Shown: in pieces, positions 54,367 through 64,000 of the stretch
How positions within the stretch are numbered: the stretch's first letter is position 1
How the letters are laid out: each line of letters starts with the position of its first letter
Source of the DNA: Aspidapion aeneum
Taxonomy: Eukaryota; Arthropoda; Insecta; Coleoptera; Brentidae
Length of the DNA: 64,000 bases
Assembly: GCA_963576565.1 (NCBI GenBank)
Contig: OY755039.1
Location: 27,294,602 to 27,358,601, forward strand
Direction of reading: 5' to 3'
Program-made: the position numbers and the translations under genes
The notes under the pieces: generated by a model
The model's database searches: none
What the model saw: the letters and a program-made list of their open reading frames with translations, nothing else
What the model was told of the DNA's origin: nothing

Positions 54367-54812
54367 CTTAATTCACTTAAATAATTTTTGTTCTTTAGCT
54401 CACATTTGCATTATATTTTGCTTTTACATTGTTTGTTTTAAACGTTCTGGATTTTTTAAGTTTTTAACTTCATTTCTGTATTTTATTTGTAAAATTCAAA
54501 TTTTTGTGGTAGCTAAAAATACTAAAAATATAGAGCTTTAGTTTTGTTAAGTACATGGTCAGTTATTTACCTAATAATCTAACCTAATTTAGGTTATTAA
54601 GAATGTATAGACTAAGCATATAACATATGATGAATTGCTAATATGGGAAAATCCAAAAGATAAAATACGACTGTAAAATTGCAATCCAAAAAAAATGCTT
54701 TTAAGGAAAAATAGGAAATCACAGCGAACCTGAAAGAAATTGCATTTTTGGTATACAACAACAGATATTGGCGTGGAATACTTTTTACCGGTCAGATGGG
54801 AATTTGTATACA

Positions 54813-55860
54813 GTTAAATACTTATTAAGCTAGACATATATTTTTTAAAATACCCGCCTTGAAATAAAGATAAATGCGTTTGTAGATCATTTCATTTTTG
54901 TAACTCAGTAAATAATAATAAGAGTGAGAAAAAAATATTTTTGGTTAGTAACAACTTAAAACTGACTTTTTCTAGTTGACCTTCTTTAATATGGGGGTGG
55001 GGGGCATGCCTCCTCTCACCCTGCTCAAAAGTGTTCTCTTACAGTATTTTCCCAATTATTTGCAAATTTTTACCTTGGCAAAAAACAAGTAAGTTAAATT
55101 ATTGAGGCTGATAAAAAGTCCTCTCTAACGATGTGTAACAAGCCCCCCGTACATCAGAACCTTTTATAGGCATTTAAATAAATGAGAGTGTAAAAAAAGC
55201 TATTTTTTTTAACTTTCTTAAATTTTACTATACCATATTTCTGGTTTTAAAACTTATTTTTAAAGCTGAAGAAATTTCCTTTCCAACTATGTATATCACT
55301 CCCCCCTTAAGACAGCGGTAGATCTAACATAGATGCACCCAAAATGGTCAAATTTCGTATACACTTGAATTTTCATTTAAGACAACCATGTTGGAACAGT
55401 ACTACCTAATACACAAACTGCGTTTAATGAGAGAAGCAACACACTTGGTATGAATATACAGTATACTCCGCCGAAAATATAACAAGGGCAAACCATCCGC
55501 CCTTGGTGAGGAGTGTGGTTCCCCCCCTAAATGATTTTTTAGAAATTTTTTATTAATAATCTGAAAAGGATCAACTTTTTTAAAAATCTTCTACATATAA
55601 TTTTTGGCGCAGATAATATTTTCTACCCAGCAATGTTTGTGACCCCCCTGGAAGGCGTACGAAAAAAGGAGAGATTTGGTTTCCCCCTATCAAAAAGCAC
55701 GTTTTAGGGGGGAACCACCCCCCTGCCAAGATTTGGGGGTGGTTCTCTTTCGTAAAATGTTCGGGCGGGTCTTATGTCTATCTATACCAAGTGTGTTCCT
55801 TCTATCATTAAACACAGCATATCGCTTGAATCTCGGATGTAGGGCCTGAACTAATAAGGC
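54813..55860. repeat. Second copy of the 35-kb palindrome family (partial)
   Basis: It follows 35613-36300 in direct order ('tacagttaaatacttattaa', 'acagtattttcccaattatt', 'aaacttatttttaaagc', 'aaaatggtcaaattt'). Then it switches to the outer arm ('ctgccaagatttgggggtgg', 'aaaatgttcgggcgggtctt') and ends, as at 37230-37272, with 'tagggcctgaactaata'. It is a rearranged half-copy rather than a full palindrome. Confidence 0.65.
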
Positions 55861-55869
55861 TTGTTAAGT

Positions 55870-57440
55870 TGTACAGCACCTTCAAATTTTTATTTATTAT
55901 TTTAGTTTAATTTTATGCTTATTAAAGAGGAAGAGCTACATAACTCAGCAGTGAAACAGAAACTCACATTAGCGGTATATTGCAGTGCCTTTCCACGCTT
56001 TCATAACCTTTAAAAATCACTCGACCCCGCAAACTCTATAACGCATTAAGCTAAAGTGACAAGCGTGGCGCTCCTAATGACATATATTACGACGGTCTCT
56101 TGATAAATTAAAAAGAGGGAAAGCACATTGGCCTAGTGAAACGAAGGGCTGCTCGCTCGCATAGCAAAAAGCGAGCGAGCAGGGGTCGTCAACATAAACA
56201 CAAGATGACTTGCCAGAATGTGGGTCGACTTTTATCCAGACGGCGACACAGTGGTTCATAACCGCATAAAACTGCCGCATTGATTTTCTTTGGGCATAAA
56301 TTTGTTACTACTGGACAGATTTAAAACACTTTTGGCTTGTTGGAAAGCTAAAGCTTTAAGCCATACGACTCCATTGCTGGCATACGTTTTTTAAAAATGC
56401 CAATTTTCGCGAACCGCTGTCAGTTTTAATTTGAGTCTGTTAAAAAACCTTGTCCTTGTCTTGAATAAAACTGTATTACTTATTAAAATCGGTTATAAAT
56501 TAAAAAGGATAGAATGAAAAAAGTGTTTTTGGTCAGCAAAATCATGGTTATCGTTATTCTGAGTCGACGCAGTAGCGACCTGTCAAGCCACAGTGATTCA
56601 AAACCCTGTAAAACTGACGCATTCAATTTTCTTTGCCATTAAAGCCATTAAAGCTTATTTAAATATAAAACATCCGAATTACAAATAAAATAATATTATT
56701 ATAATTATATTTTTCTTTCATTAATTTGACGGTATTGATAAAGCCAATTAGATTTTCGCACACAGGATGGCTGAAATAGCTAAAACTTAAGTATAGTTTT
56801 TTAGATATTGTCCTGCAAATATTGAAACTTTTGACAATTTAAGGGGCTCTAAAATTTTAGCAGTCAGACTTAACACACAGTCTTTTTTTTTATTTAAAAT
56901 TGATATTTAATTCCGTTTAAAAGTTATTAATTAGGATGCATTTTTACGGCCACAAAGTATATTATATACCAAGGAATGAAAGTGGCACTTATTCCCTTGA
57001 GGCCAAAAGTTTGTAGCGCAAGCGTAGCAAGGACTAAAATTCTTTGGGGGATAAAAACTTTTATCACGAGGTTTATTATCTATTTTCCGCAATTTTGACG
57101 ACAAAAGTGACAATTGTATCCCTTACATAAGGGATGAAAGTGCACTTTTAAACGAAGAAGTAACATTTCTTTTCAAAACAGGCTAATATGTCAATAACTT
57201 TGTATAATAAACGGTTTAAAATAAAAATATCTATTTTTAAAATTGGGACAACTATCTATATTAAAAGATATATCTTAAAAGGACGGGTGAGATATTATAA
57301 CTAATAAACGCAGTAATATATAGGGTTTTAACGTTACTAATTCTAAAGGTCAGCTAGGGGAAGCTCTAAAGATATATTAACTTAAATCTTAAATTCTTAT
57401 TAAATTATCATTTATTTAAAAAAAATCGTATGTACGTAAA
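55870..57440. other. No gene; one ~90-bp direct repeat
   Basis: 'aaaactgccgcattgatttt' at 56266 is echoed by 'aaaactgacgcattcaattt' at 56609, and preceding words ('cacagtggttcataac'/'cacagtgattcaaaac') also match. The 68-codon minus frame at 56074-56280 overlaps the first copy and is not recognised. Confidence 0.4.
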
Positions 57441-57445
57441 ATTAT

Positions 57446-58157
57446 ATGATGAGAAAGTTAATGGAAGAATACCAAAAGTGGGGATTAACAGTGAACGTGG
57501 ACAAGACACAGTACTTATGTATTGAAAACGAATCCAGTGAGTTAGAACTAGACAATGGACAAGTAATATCTCCATGCAATGAGTATGTATACTTGGGTGT
57601 CACATTTGATAAGACAGGAACAGACTGTAAAGAACTGGAAAAAAGAATAGTAAAAGCAAAAAAGGTTATTGGATGTCTTAACAGTATTTTATGGAGCAGA
57701 GAGATAAAAAAAGAATGTAAAATTTAACATATATGAAACAATGGTGAAAAGCACGCTGTTGTATGGAATAGAGACTTGTCGCGTAACAGAAAAATACAAA
57801 ACAAAAATGGAAAGTGTCGAAATGAATGCAATAAGAAGATCAATGAGAATATCTAGAACAGATCACATAAGAAATGAGATCATAAAAGAGGGAGTGGGAG
57901 TCGGGGGGAGCATAGCGGATGACATCACTAAAAGACAACTGATATGGTACGGACATGTACAACGGATGAACGACGAAAGATTGCCAGGGCAGGTCCTAGA
58001 ATGGCGACCAATAGGGCGCAGAAAGGGAGGGCGTCCTAAACTAGAATGGCAACAGTCAATCCAAAGATCAATGAGTCAAAAAAATCTGACAGAAGATGAT
58101 TGTCAGGATCGAAGGAGGTGGAGAATAGGCGTCGGACAACGTAGAAAAACGTTCTAA
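57446..58157 (+). pseudogene. RTE-like non-LTR RT C-terminal relic
   Basis: The first frame (57446-57727) contains MEEYQKWGLTVNVDKTQYLC and YVYLGVTFDKTG, then VIGCLNSILWS. A 1-nt frame change near 57727 leads into IYETMVKSTLLYGIETC, ITKRQLIWYGHVQRM, LPGQVLEWRP, GRRKGGRPKLEWQQSI and WRIGVGQRRKTF. 'YLG....K.G....EI..RI..A', 'LLYG.E.W' and 'GH..RM...R.....W.P..RR..GRP...W' is the known order after the RT palm in RTE-like retrotransposons. The element is 5'-truncated (no FADD box), with a short A-rich 3' tail at about 58165-58190. It lies in the first putative intron of the minus-strand host gene, in the opposite direction. Confidence 0.8.
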
Positions 58158-58249
58158 ACCGACTAAATAATAAAAAAATAAAAAAAATCGTTTTATACTA
58201 TTAAATATCTATAATAGTATTATTAATATTATATTCTAGAAGTACTTAC

Positions 58250-58267
58250 CAATAGCTGATTATCCAT
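58250..58267 (-). CDS. Candidate first coding exon of the minus-strand gene
   Basis: On the minus strand ATGGATAATCAGCTATTG is followed immediately by GTAAGTACTT, a near-ideal donor, giving MDNQLL in phase 0. The next candidate exon (54238-54366) can be entered in phase 0 through the AG at 54367. The upstream sequence (58268-58420) would be 5' UTR and promoter; I see no TATA box or initiator I would defend. The exon is short, so a chance occurrence is quite possible. Confidence 0.35.
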
Positions 58268-58499
58268 TTTAAATTATCTTTTAAAAAAACTTTCACCAAT
58301 AAAAACAACAATGTAAACAAGTCTTATTTGTTCCATCCAGGACTGGAGACAAACAAACCAAAAAATGCAACACTTCAACGACCCGGCGATAAGCAATTCG
58401 GCAATAGTGAGAAGTGGGGCAATGAAAAACAGTTGGTATAGGTCATGATCTTAGTATAATAGTAGCTAATTATTGACTTGTTTAAAGTCATATAGGAGC

Positions 58500-58990
58500 A
58501 CCAATGCGTAATTTTTAGGGGGTTTTGAACATATACATAATATTCCAATACCCACGGTAACTAACCCATTGATGATGCAAACATGAAGGCCTTGGGGTCT
58601 TTAAGCAAAAAAGACCTGATTGGTTGCTTTCAAAGACATATGCATATTATTTCCATATAGTACGTATTATTGCAATACCTACGGTACCTTACGATGCAGA
58701 ATGCAAACATATTTGAAATAGCAATATCAATGGGTATAAGTCTATCCTTTTTGCGGTTCTTAAGATAAAATGTCCTGATTGGTTATATTTTTACGCATGA
58801 ATATTATTTTATTCTTGTATTCGTTACGTCAAATCATCGGCGTACAGTTGACAAAAACTCTATCTATGTAAATTTGGTATCTGTGCATTTTTCGTACCTT
58901 TATTTCTAAATGTTTGCATCAAACGGCAACCATTGTGTAAATAGATAACAGGGAGTATTGGAATATTACGTATATGGTTTTGAACCACTG
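58500..58990. repeat. Element with three related units, the last inverted
   Basis: 'taatattccaatacccacgg' with 'gatgatgcaaacat' (58540-58585), 'ttattgcaatacctacggta' with 'gcagaatgcaaacat' (58668-58710), and the inverted 'gtttgcatcaaacgg' with 'ggagtattggaatatt' (58912-58968) are variants of one unit. 'ggttttgaac' (58521) and 'ggttttgaacca' (58976) lie near the ends. Non-coding. Confidence 0.45.
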
Positions 58991-59223
58991 TGCGGCGTGA
59001 AAACAGGCAACTATAAAACTACAGAATTAAAATGTAGAGGATGAAATGAAAATTTTTCGGTCTGACCCAAAACAGGGCGATATATTTTTTTACTCAAACG
59101 TGTTGCCAGTGGTTTGCGTTCTACGTAATTAAAAAGTTTATCAATTAAACTATGGAAAATATCAAGATATATGCCGTGTTAAAATATATCACATAAATAA
59201 AGACAGAAATGAAACCTGAAAGG

Positions 59224-59550
59224 CATGCCTTTTCCGAAACACCGGTGTTCATGGTTGACTTGACCCCTTTGAAGTTGCCTTTTATACTTTGTTCACTTAT
59301 TGTTTTCGGCTCCGAACCGACGGTGATAGCATGGTCTGGTTGAACTGTGACGAAATGTCTTTCTTCCTTATAGACGGGTTGACGTTTTTATCCCGCCATG
59401 GACTTTCACCTATTTTTTCATCCTTTTTGATTTACCTTGTATCGTGTAGTCAGTTTGATAACTGTAGTCAGGCAAGCCACGCTGAAAATGGAAATGCCCT
59501 TTTCCGAAACACCGGTGTTAAAGTTGCCTTTTATACTTTGTTTACAAATC
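59224..59550. repeat. Direct repeat around 'ccttttccgaaacaccggtg'
   Basis: 'ccttttccgaaacaccggtg' occurs at 59228 and 59498, each followed by 'aagttgccttttatactttg' (59271 and 59521). The second copy lacks about 23 bp between the two words. Unit length is about 270 bp. Overlapping frames on both strands are not recognised. Confidence 0.6.
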
Positions 59551-60094
59551 TATTTTAAAAGATCGCAGATGAAAATTGAAAGAAATAGTTCAGGCTGTCG
59601 GTATATCGAAAGATCAACTTTAGGCCTTCCCTTAGACAGTTGCACTTTTGTGACTTTGACATGACATAAACGTATTTCCTCACTAAAACCAAACAGCCAA
59701 ACAATGGACAGCAAAAGACAGAAAGCAAAGTTAGGACCACCAAACGGATTATCCGCATAGATTATCATAAAAAATAAAAAATTAGAATACTATCAAGGAC
59801 CATCCGAGTCTGCCAAAAAATAAAATTTTATTCCGCCAAAACAATTCACTTTATTCACAAGAGCCCGCGACGTCAGACTTTCAATTTTATTTAAACTTAA
59901 AAAAATCTGGTTCGCCAAAAATTTGCAACTGACTCAAAAGTAATTGCAGCTACAAAGGCCTATTTTGACTATGTAGAAAAATAAACTCATTATTTAGGTA
60001 ACATTGCATTCGATGTGAGAGTCGTAACTATTCTTCCCAACCTCGTACATTATCCATTGCTGATAACAAACTATCAAGCCCTCAGAAGGCCAAT

Positions 60095-60250
60095 ACGACG
60101 CTAGCTGATTCGGCGCGGGCGGATTCAGCGCGAGCTTTTAGCAATACAGTATACCGAGCTACACCAAACCAGACCTAACCAAACTTAACCAAAACTCAAC
60201 AAAACCTAACCAAACTATACCTTGCCTAACAATACCCAACCTGATAAAAA
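60095..60250. repeat. Iterated words: 'gattcggcgcgggcg' and 'ctaaccaaac'
   Basis: First 'gattcggcgcgggcg' and 'gattcagcgcgagct' in tandem (60107-60137), then about six variants of 'cctaaccaaact' (60160-60240). The GC-rich word resembles that at 5480-6100. No matching opposite terminus was found nearby. Confidence 0.45.
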
Positions 60251-60254
60251 CCTG

Positions 60255-62120
60255 CAACTCCGGGTCAACAGAAACAGTACGGTACTTTTGTTGCAGACTT
60301 ATCAAAGTATTCAGATGCTGCTTTATACACTGAGACACCAATGCAAAGTCTACTTTGATCAGTTTGATGGTAAAGACTGCAGCTCTGCTGTCTGAGCACA
60401 TTTAGATGTCTCTTCGTCACATTTACATCGTCGTATAGGATCTGCATACTTATTTAGCTCAGAGCCAAATCAAACGCTGCCTCTGAAGTTTTACAGTGCA
60501 CGCCTGCTTAGTATTACTCCATTCTGGGAGCACGGGGCACACTTCAATTCGTTCAGAAATTTTTGCTGAAGTAGTATGGATTATTAAACAAGGTTTGTTC
60601 ACACCAAAACCAAGCAACTAATTTTGTGCTTACGTTGGAAAGTTTAAAACGTTTAAATAAACGTAGTTTATAATTTAATACCCCGTAGGAATATTTCTTA
60701 ATTTTAACAGCTGGGAAACCTCTGCTTCCTAATCAATATTTCAGTCCGCTGAGAAAACAAGTGAAGTCTTGCATTGCCTCCTGTTTTCTGCCTGTGTCGG
60801 GAGAGTACTTAAATAAGGGCTTAATGCGACAACGATTTCACAATCCCACTTCTGAAATGATAAGGGCTGTTATGTTCCAACTCGAGCAAAATATACGCGA
60901 CACATACGCGAAAAGATAAAATAACTTTGCGGTGGAAACTTTGATATAAACGTAGGTAGCGAGTGATCAAGCAGTTTAGGAAAATGGCATACACAGTTAC
61001 TTTTTAAACTTAGATAACAATTTTTAAAAACGAATTTTAAGGTAAATTGTGCCGTAATTTAACGGAACAAAAATACTTTGTAAATGAAATAACAAATCAG
61101 ATAGTAGCGTATACACACAAGAATTTCTACGGATTTCTAGTAATTTATAATAATAAAATCATAGCATGATTAAACAATGAACACATCACCCTTTTTCCGA
61201 TCAGGATTTCAATAAACTATAATAAACGATTAAACCCTCTCTCCAAAATATCATTTAATTACCCGTCAAAAACAAACACTATTCAATGAAATCAGGAAAT
61301 TAAATTCTGCCAAACAAACTCAGATATCCTGATGAACACTCATTTTCCCATCGTTATTTCCCCCACAAATTGAATAAATAAAGTTGGCCTCGACGCGCAT
61401 TGTCCCTTACAATGCTTTGAGAAAAAAGCTGCTGTGGGCCACCTCTAATTAAGGGTAACAAATTATGCCGTGATGCTTTTGAATAATTCTATTCAGGTAT
61501 TTCCGTTGAAAAAATGTAATATATAAAGTAATTATAAAGTTTGAGGCCAATATGAGCGAATTTAATAGCTTTGTCCATTGTGAAATGTTAATCTGGCTTC
61601 CCTGGCCTGGTATAGAAAATGCTTTCATTGCTCTTCAGGGATTCATTGCATTATTTTATTTGTTGTACGGGTCAAAACTTAAATTACTTCCTACTCTTTA
61701 CAAATAGAGTTTTCTTTTGAACCAGTGATCTTTGCGTTAATTTCTATTAATTCAAGACTGCTACTTCTCATCCAAGATCGTTTTGCATTTTCGGACGATC
61801 TTTGGAATTGGCACAATTAGACTTTAAATTTTGGAATATGTTTCATGGGCACTTGAGGCATCGTCGATGACATACATAGCAAGGGGCCGTTATTAAAAGC
61901 CCAAATTAACGATCTGCAGAGTCCTCCAAGCTGTGGGATGTTGTGTGTTTTGATTAGCATTCTTAAGAACTTTGCAGTCCCAAAGGAGAAGGGACTGCTC
62001 CATTAAGGACATGTACAAACCTAGTACTTGTGAAGGGGTTAATCTACACACCAAGAGAGTGCACAATAAGCCAGTAATGGCTGCAGTACGGTGGTTTGCC
62101 ACCAGGCAGGTTGGAGTCAC
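60255..62120. other. No gene recognised
   Basis: About 1.9 kb with several short frames on both strands, none showing a known domain, and no tRNA, SINE or TIR structure that I can see. Confidence 0.4.
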
Positions 62121-62125
62121 GATCG

Positions 62126-62180
62126 AGGGGTTTTAGTCGGTACGAATTCGACGCTACCCGGGCTCTTCTGGTAGAGGAGA
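62126..62180 (+). other. Possible 3' UTR end of an R1/jockey-like retrotransposon
   Basis: 'ggggttttagtcggtacgaa' followed by 'ttcgacgctacccgggctc' forms a small hairpin (agtcg/cgac) and resembles the 3' UTR hairpin segments I associate with R1/Waldo-type elements. The sequence upstream (61900-62120) could then be a very decayed coding end; I recognise no motif in it. Confidence 0.3.
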
Positions 62181-62862
62181 AATGACTCTGGTAGGCTGGT
62201 ATGCAAGTAACTAAACTTCTTGAAATTATTTTAGATTTTTACAACCAAAGAGTTGGAAAAAATCCAATTAGTGATATTGCTGTGCCTTTAAAAATCAAAC
62301 ATAAAGCAGAATGCTGGTTTTTTTCAAATCGGGATTGGTCTCCGTTGCAAAATTTAATCACACTTTTTCCCTTTTAGACGTTCCAGCCAAACAGCAGCCA
62401 TTGTAAAATGTTAATTTACTCTCTTTCAATCAGTCTTTTTTGCAGGAAATCCTGAATTAATTTCGAGCAACAATACGGGGTCGTAAATAAATCATCGGGG
62501 CAAACAACCCTTTACAGAATTTTGGTCGTTCGCCCGTTTCGTTATTCATGAATATTGAAGGCTTCGACAAACGAGAAAAGTTTCATTAAAAATTAGTTAG
62601 CGATACTTAGCTCGATACAGGTGGAGACAAGCTTTCGAGACCTTTAAAATGTCCATTTTGAGCAAAAAACTGGCGATTGATTAATAAAATAACATTTAGC
62701 TTTATCTCTTTGTTTGAAATTCGTAGACAATGATTGAGTAGAAACAAAATTTCGGAATTCCATTGTCTATTTATTTTAAACACGACGTTTCGATTAGTAA
62801 GTATCTCTAACCGTTTTTGAGTGTAAACTAAACAATCTAGTCTACATGGTGCTTCTTGTACA

Positions 62863-63690
62863 AGGGTTGTCTTTTAAGTTTTGCATATACCGCTGGAATA
62901 AAATAGTAGATAACTTTTAAAGACTTTATGTCCCGAAGTACTCACCAAGAAGATTAATACACTCTTGCATGCGCTTAAACCAGTTGTCACAATTCACTAG
63001 TTTGTTGATACTGTCGAAATTGCATTCTTGAAGGAGGCAACTGCTTCCTCTGGCGACTGAAATTTTTGACTGCGTGGTCAAAGATTTCAGTCCATTCTTG
63101 AATTTCGGAAAAGTATAGAAATCGTTGTAACAGTACTTTGATCTTTCAGAAGAATTGTTGCTACATGACCTGCTATTGATAATGCAATAATATCGCGACC
63201 ACATTTTTGGATACAGTTCGAGAATGGATGACCTTTGTTGGCTTTTCTGCATCTTGGAACACCCAAATAGGCGACGTTTATTTTGGGGTTCATATGAGTA
63301 AATCCACGATTCATCACCGCTGACAATGCTGTACACGTTTTTCAAGTTTCCTGCCTCAAAGCGGTCTGAAGTTTTCTGACACCAATTGACCGACCCTAGC
63401 TTCTTTCTGTTCTTCGGTTAACATATGCGGTATCCTGCAGGAAACACTTAATTTTTCATGCAAAATTTTTCGAATGGAGGTATTGAAAATCCCCAATGAT
63501 GCCTCAATCTCGCGATATGTCGATTTTCCGTGATGAACATGCGCACAGCATCGATGTTTTCCTGTGTGACAGCCGCTTTTGGTGCACCTGGCCTTGGATC
63601 GTCGCTAAACCTAATCCGTCCACGCCTAAATTCTCCATACCAACGAGAAACTGTCGACTGATGTGGTGATCATTACCAAAAATAAAAATC
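62863..63690 (-). mobile_element. Mariner element relic, minus strand
   Basis: A mariner transposase pseudogene with a candidate 3' terminus 'gggttgtcttttaagttttg' at 62864, typical of mariner ends. The 5' TIR is not evident beyond 63690. Same subfamily as the relic at 37974-38327 (shared 'ctcgaa.tgtatccaaaaa' and FPKxKNGL coding). Confidence 0.75.
62926..63690 (-). pseudogene. Mariner (DD34D) transposase, internally deleted
   Basis: On the minus strand the N-terminal part reads STVSRWYGEFRRGRIRFSDD, then PRPGAPKAAVTQENIDAVR and ILHEKLSVSCRIPHMLTEEQ, the mariner second helix-turn-helix and linker. SIVSGDESWIYSYEPQNKRR follows with the first catalytic Asp (63315-63258). After CIQKCGRDII and AGHVATILLKD the sequence jumps to YNDFYTFPKFKNGL, so the second catalytic Asp and the PPYSPDL segment are deleted, while the third Asp is kept. 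It ends WFKRMQECINLLGEYFGT with a stop, the normal mariner C-terminus. Several frame changes. Inactive, with lesions different from those of the 38-kb relic. Confidence 0.85.
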
Positions 63691-63699
63691 AACTCGACA

Positions 63700-64000
63700 A
63701 GGCATTTTTTTAAATAAACTATATGTATGTAAGATAAACCCAAAGCCCCCTAGTGTTTAAGTTCGTTAACTTATCAAGCCCGTTTGCATTGTCAAGTCTT
63801 AATTACGCATTATTCTTGTTTTACAAAGAAAGCAGCGAGAAATCTGACGTGCGAAAAGGTTCAGGATTTAATTAACCCCTACCTTAGCGCATAATTTGAT
63901 CTTTTTAGAGTCAAAAACTATATTAGGCTAGAGTCACTGCATCACTTTATACAGGAAGTAATGATTCTTTTTTATTTGTCAAGCATATACTTTGTTTAAT
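63700..64000. other. No gene recognised
   Basis: Ordinary AT-rich sequence to the window end. Confidence 0.4.

Noticed and set aside
60160..60240. CCTAAC/CTAACCAAA repeats as an interstitial telomere
   Set aside because: The words are irregular, about 10-12 bp, and not a run of the insect TTAGG pentamer.
1..64000. CRISPR array, bacterial operon or prophage
   Set aside because: No regularly spaced identical repeats with unique spacers and no prokaryotic gene organisation; the tandem repeats present are satellites or element arms.

Overview
The window is AT-rich, intron-like eukaryotic DNA dominated by decayed transposable elements, very probably from an insect. This is inferred from the element set (CR1-, jockey- and I/R1-type non-LTR fragments, a DD34D mariner, hAT and pogo relics, tRNA-derived repeats), from abundant palindromic (foldback) elements, and from canonical GT-AG splice signals. 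A beetle is my guess; nothing in the sequence proves it. I see no bacterial operon, CRISPR array or intact multi-domain gene.

Host gene: three small candidate exons on the minus strand (58250-58267, 54238-54366, 7337-7399) share one transcription direction and join in phase 0. Joined, the last two read as a coiled coil. If they belong to one gene, an intron of about 47 kb holds nearly everything else. The gene is not identified.

Layout. 0-7 kb: two opposite copies of a long-TIR MITE, a foldback element built from iterated GC-rich words, and a dispersed repeat in inverted copies. 8-14.2 kb: a hAT deletion derivative with a perfect 8-bp TSD, inserted into the tip of a MITE that abuts the 3' end of a near full-length but broken CR1-like retrotransposon. 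Its ORF1 carries a PHD-like finger, a run of QT(D/E) motifs resembling dynein light chain LC8 sites, and an esterase-like segment. 14.4-24.7 kb: more iterated-word repeats, small MITEs and a second hAT copy. 25.6-33 kb: a hAT end, a 10-bp minisatellite, a tRNA-like SINE head, palindromes, a palindromic tRNA-like structure and an I/R1-type RT fragment. 34.8-39 kb: a 2.4-kb palindrome split by a jockey fragment with a 13-bp TSD, two more foldback MITEs, a mariner relic and another foldback. 40.3-42.6 kb: an 850-bp AATAG array and a ZBED5-like hAT relic. 44-50.5 kb: related foldback elements in opposite orientations, one holding a pogo-type zinc-finger relic. 50.6-54.1 kb: a 2.6-kb palindrome whose arms each carry six GATGGCGG motifs at about 149-bp spacing, enclosed by outer inverted repeats. 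54.8-64 kb: a second copy of the 35-kb palindrome family, an RTE-like relic, several small repeats and a second mariner relic.

The best leads are the GATGGCGG palindrome, the QT(D/E) array in the retrotransposon ORF1, and the iterated-word foldback elements. All repeat boundaries were read by eye and are approximate unless a TSD fixes them.
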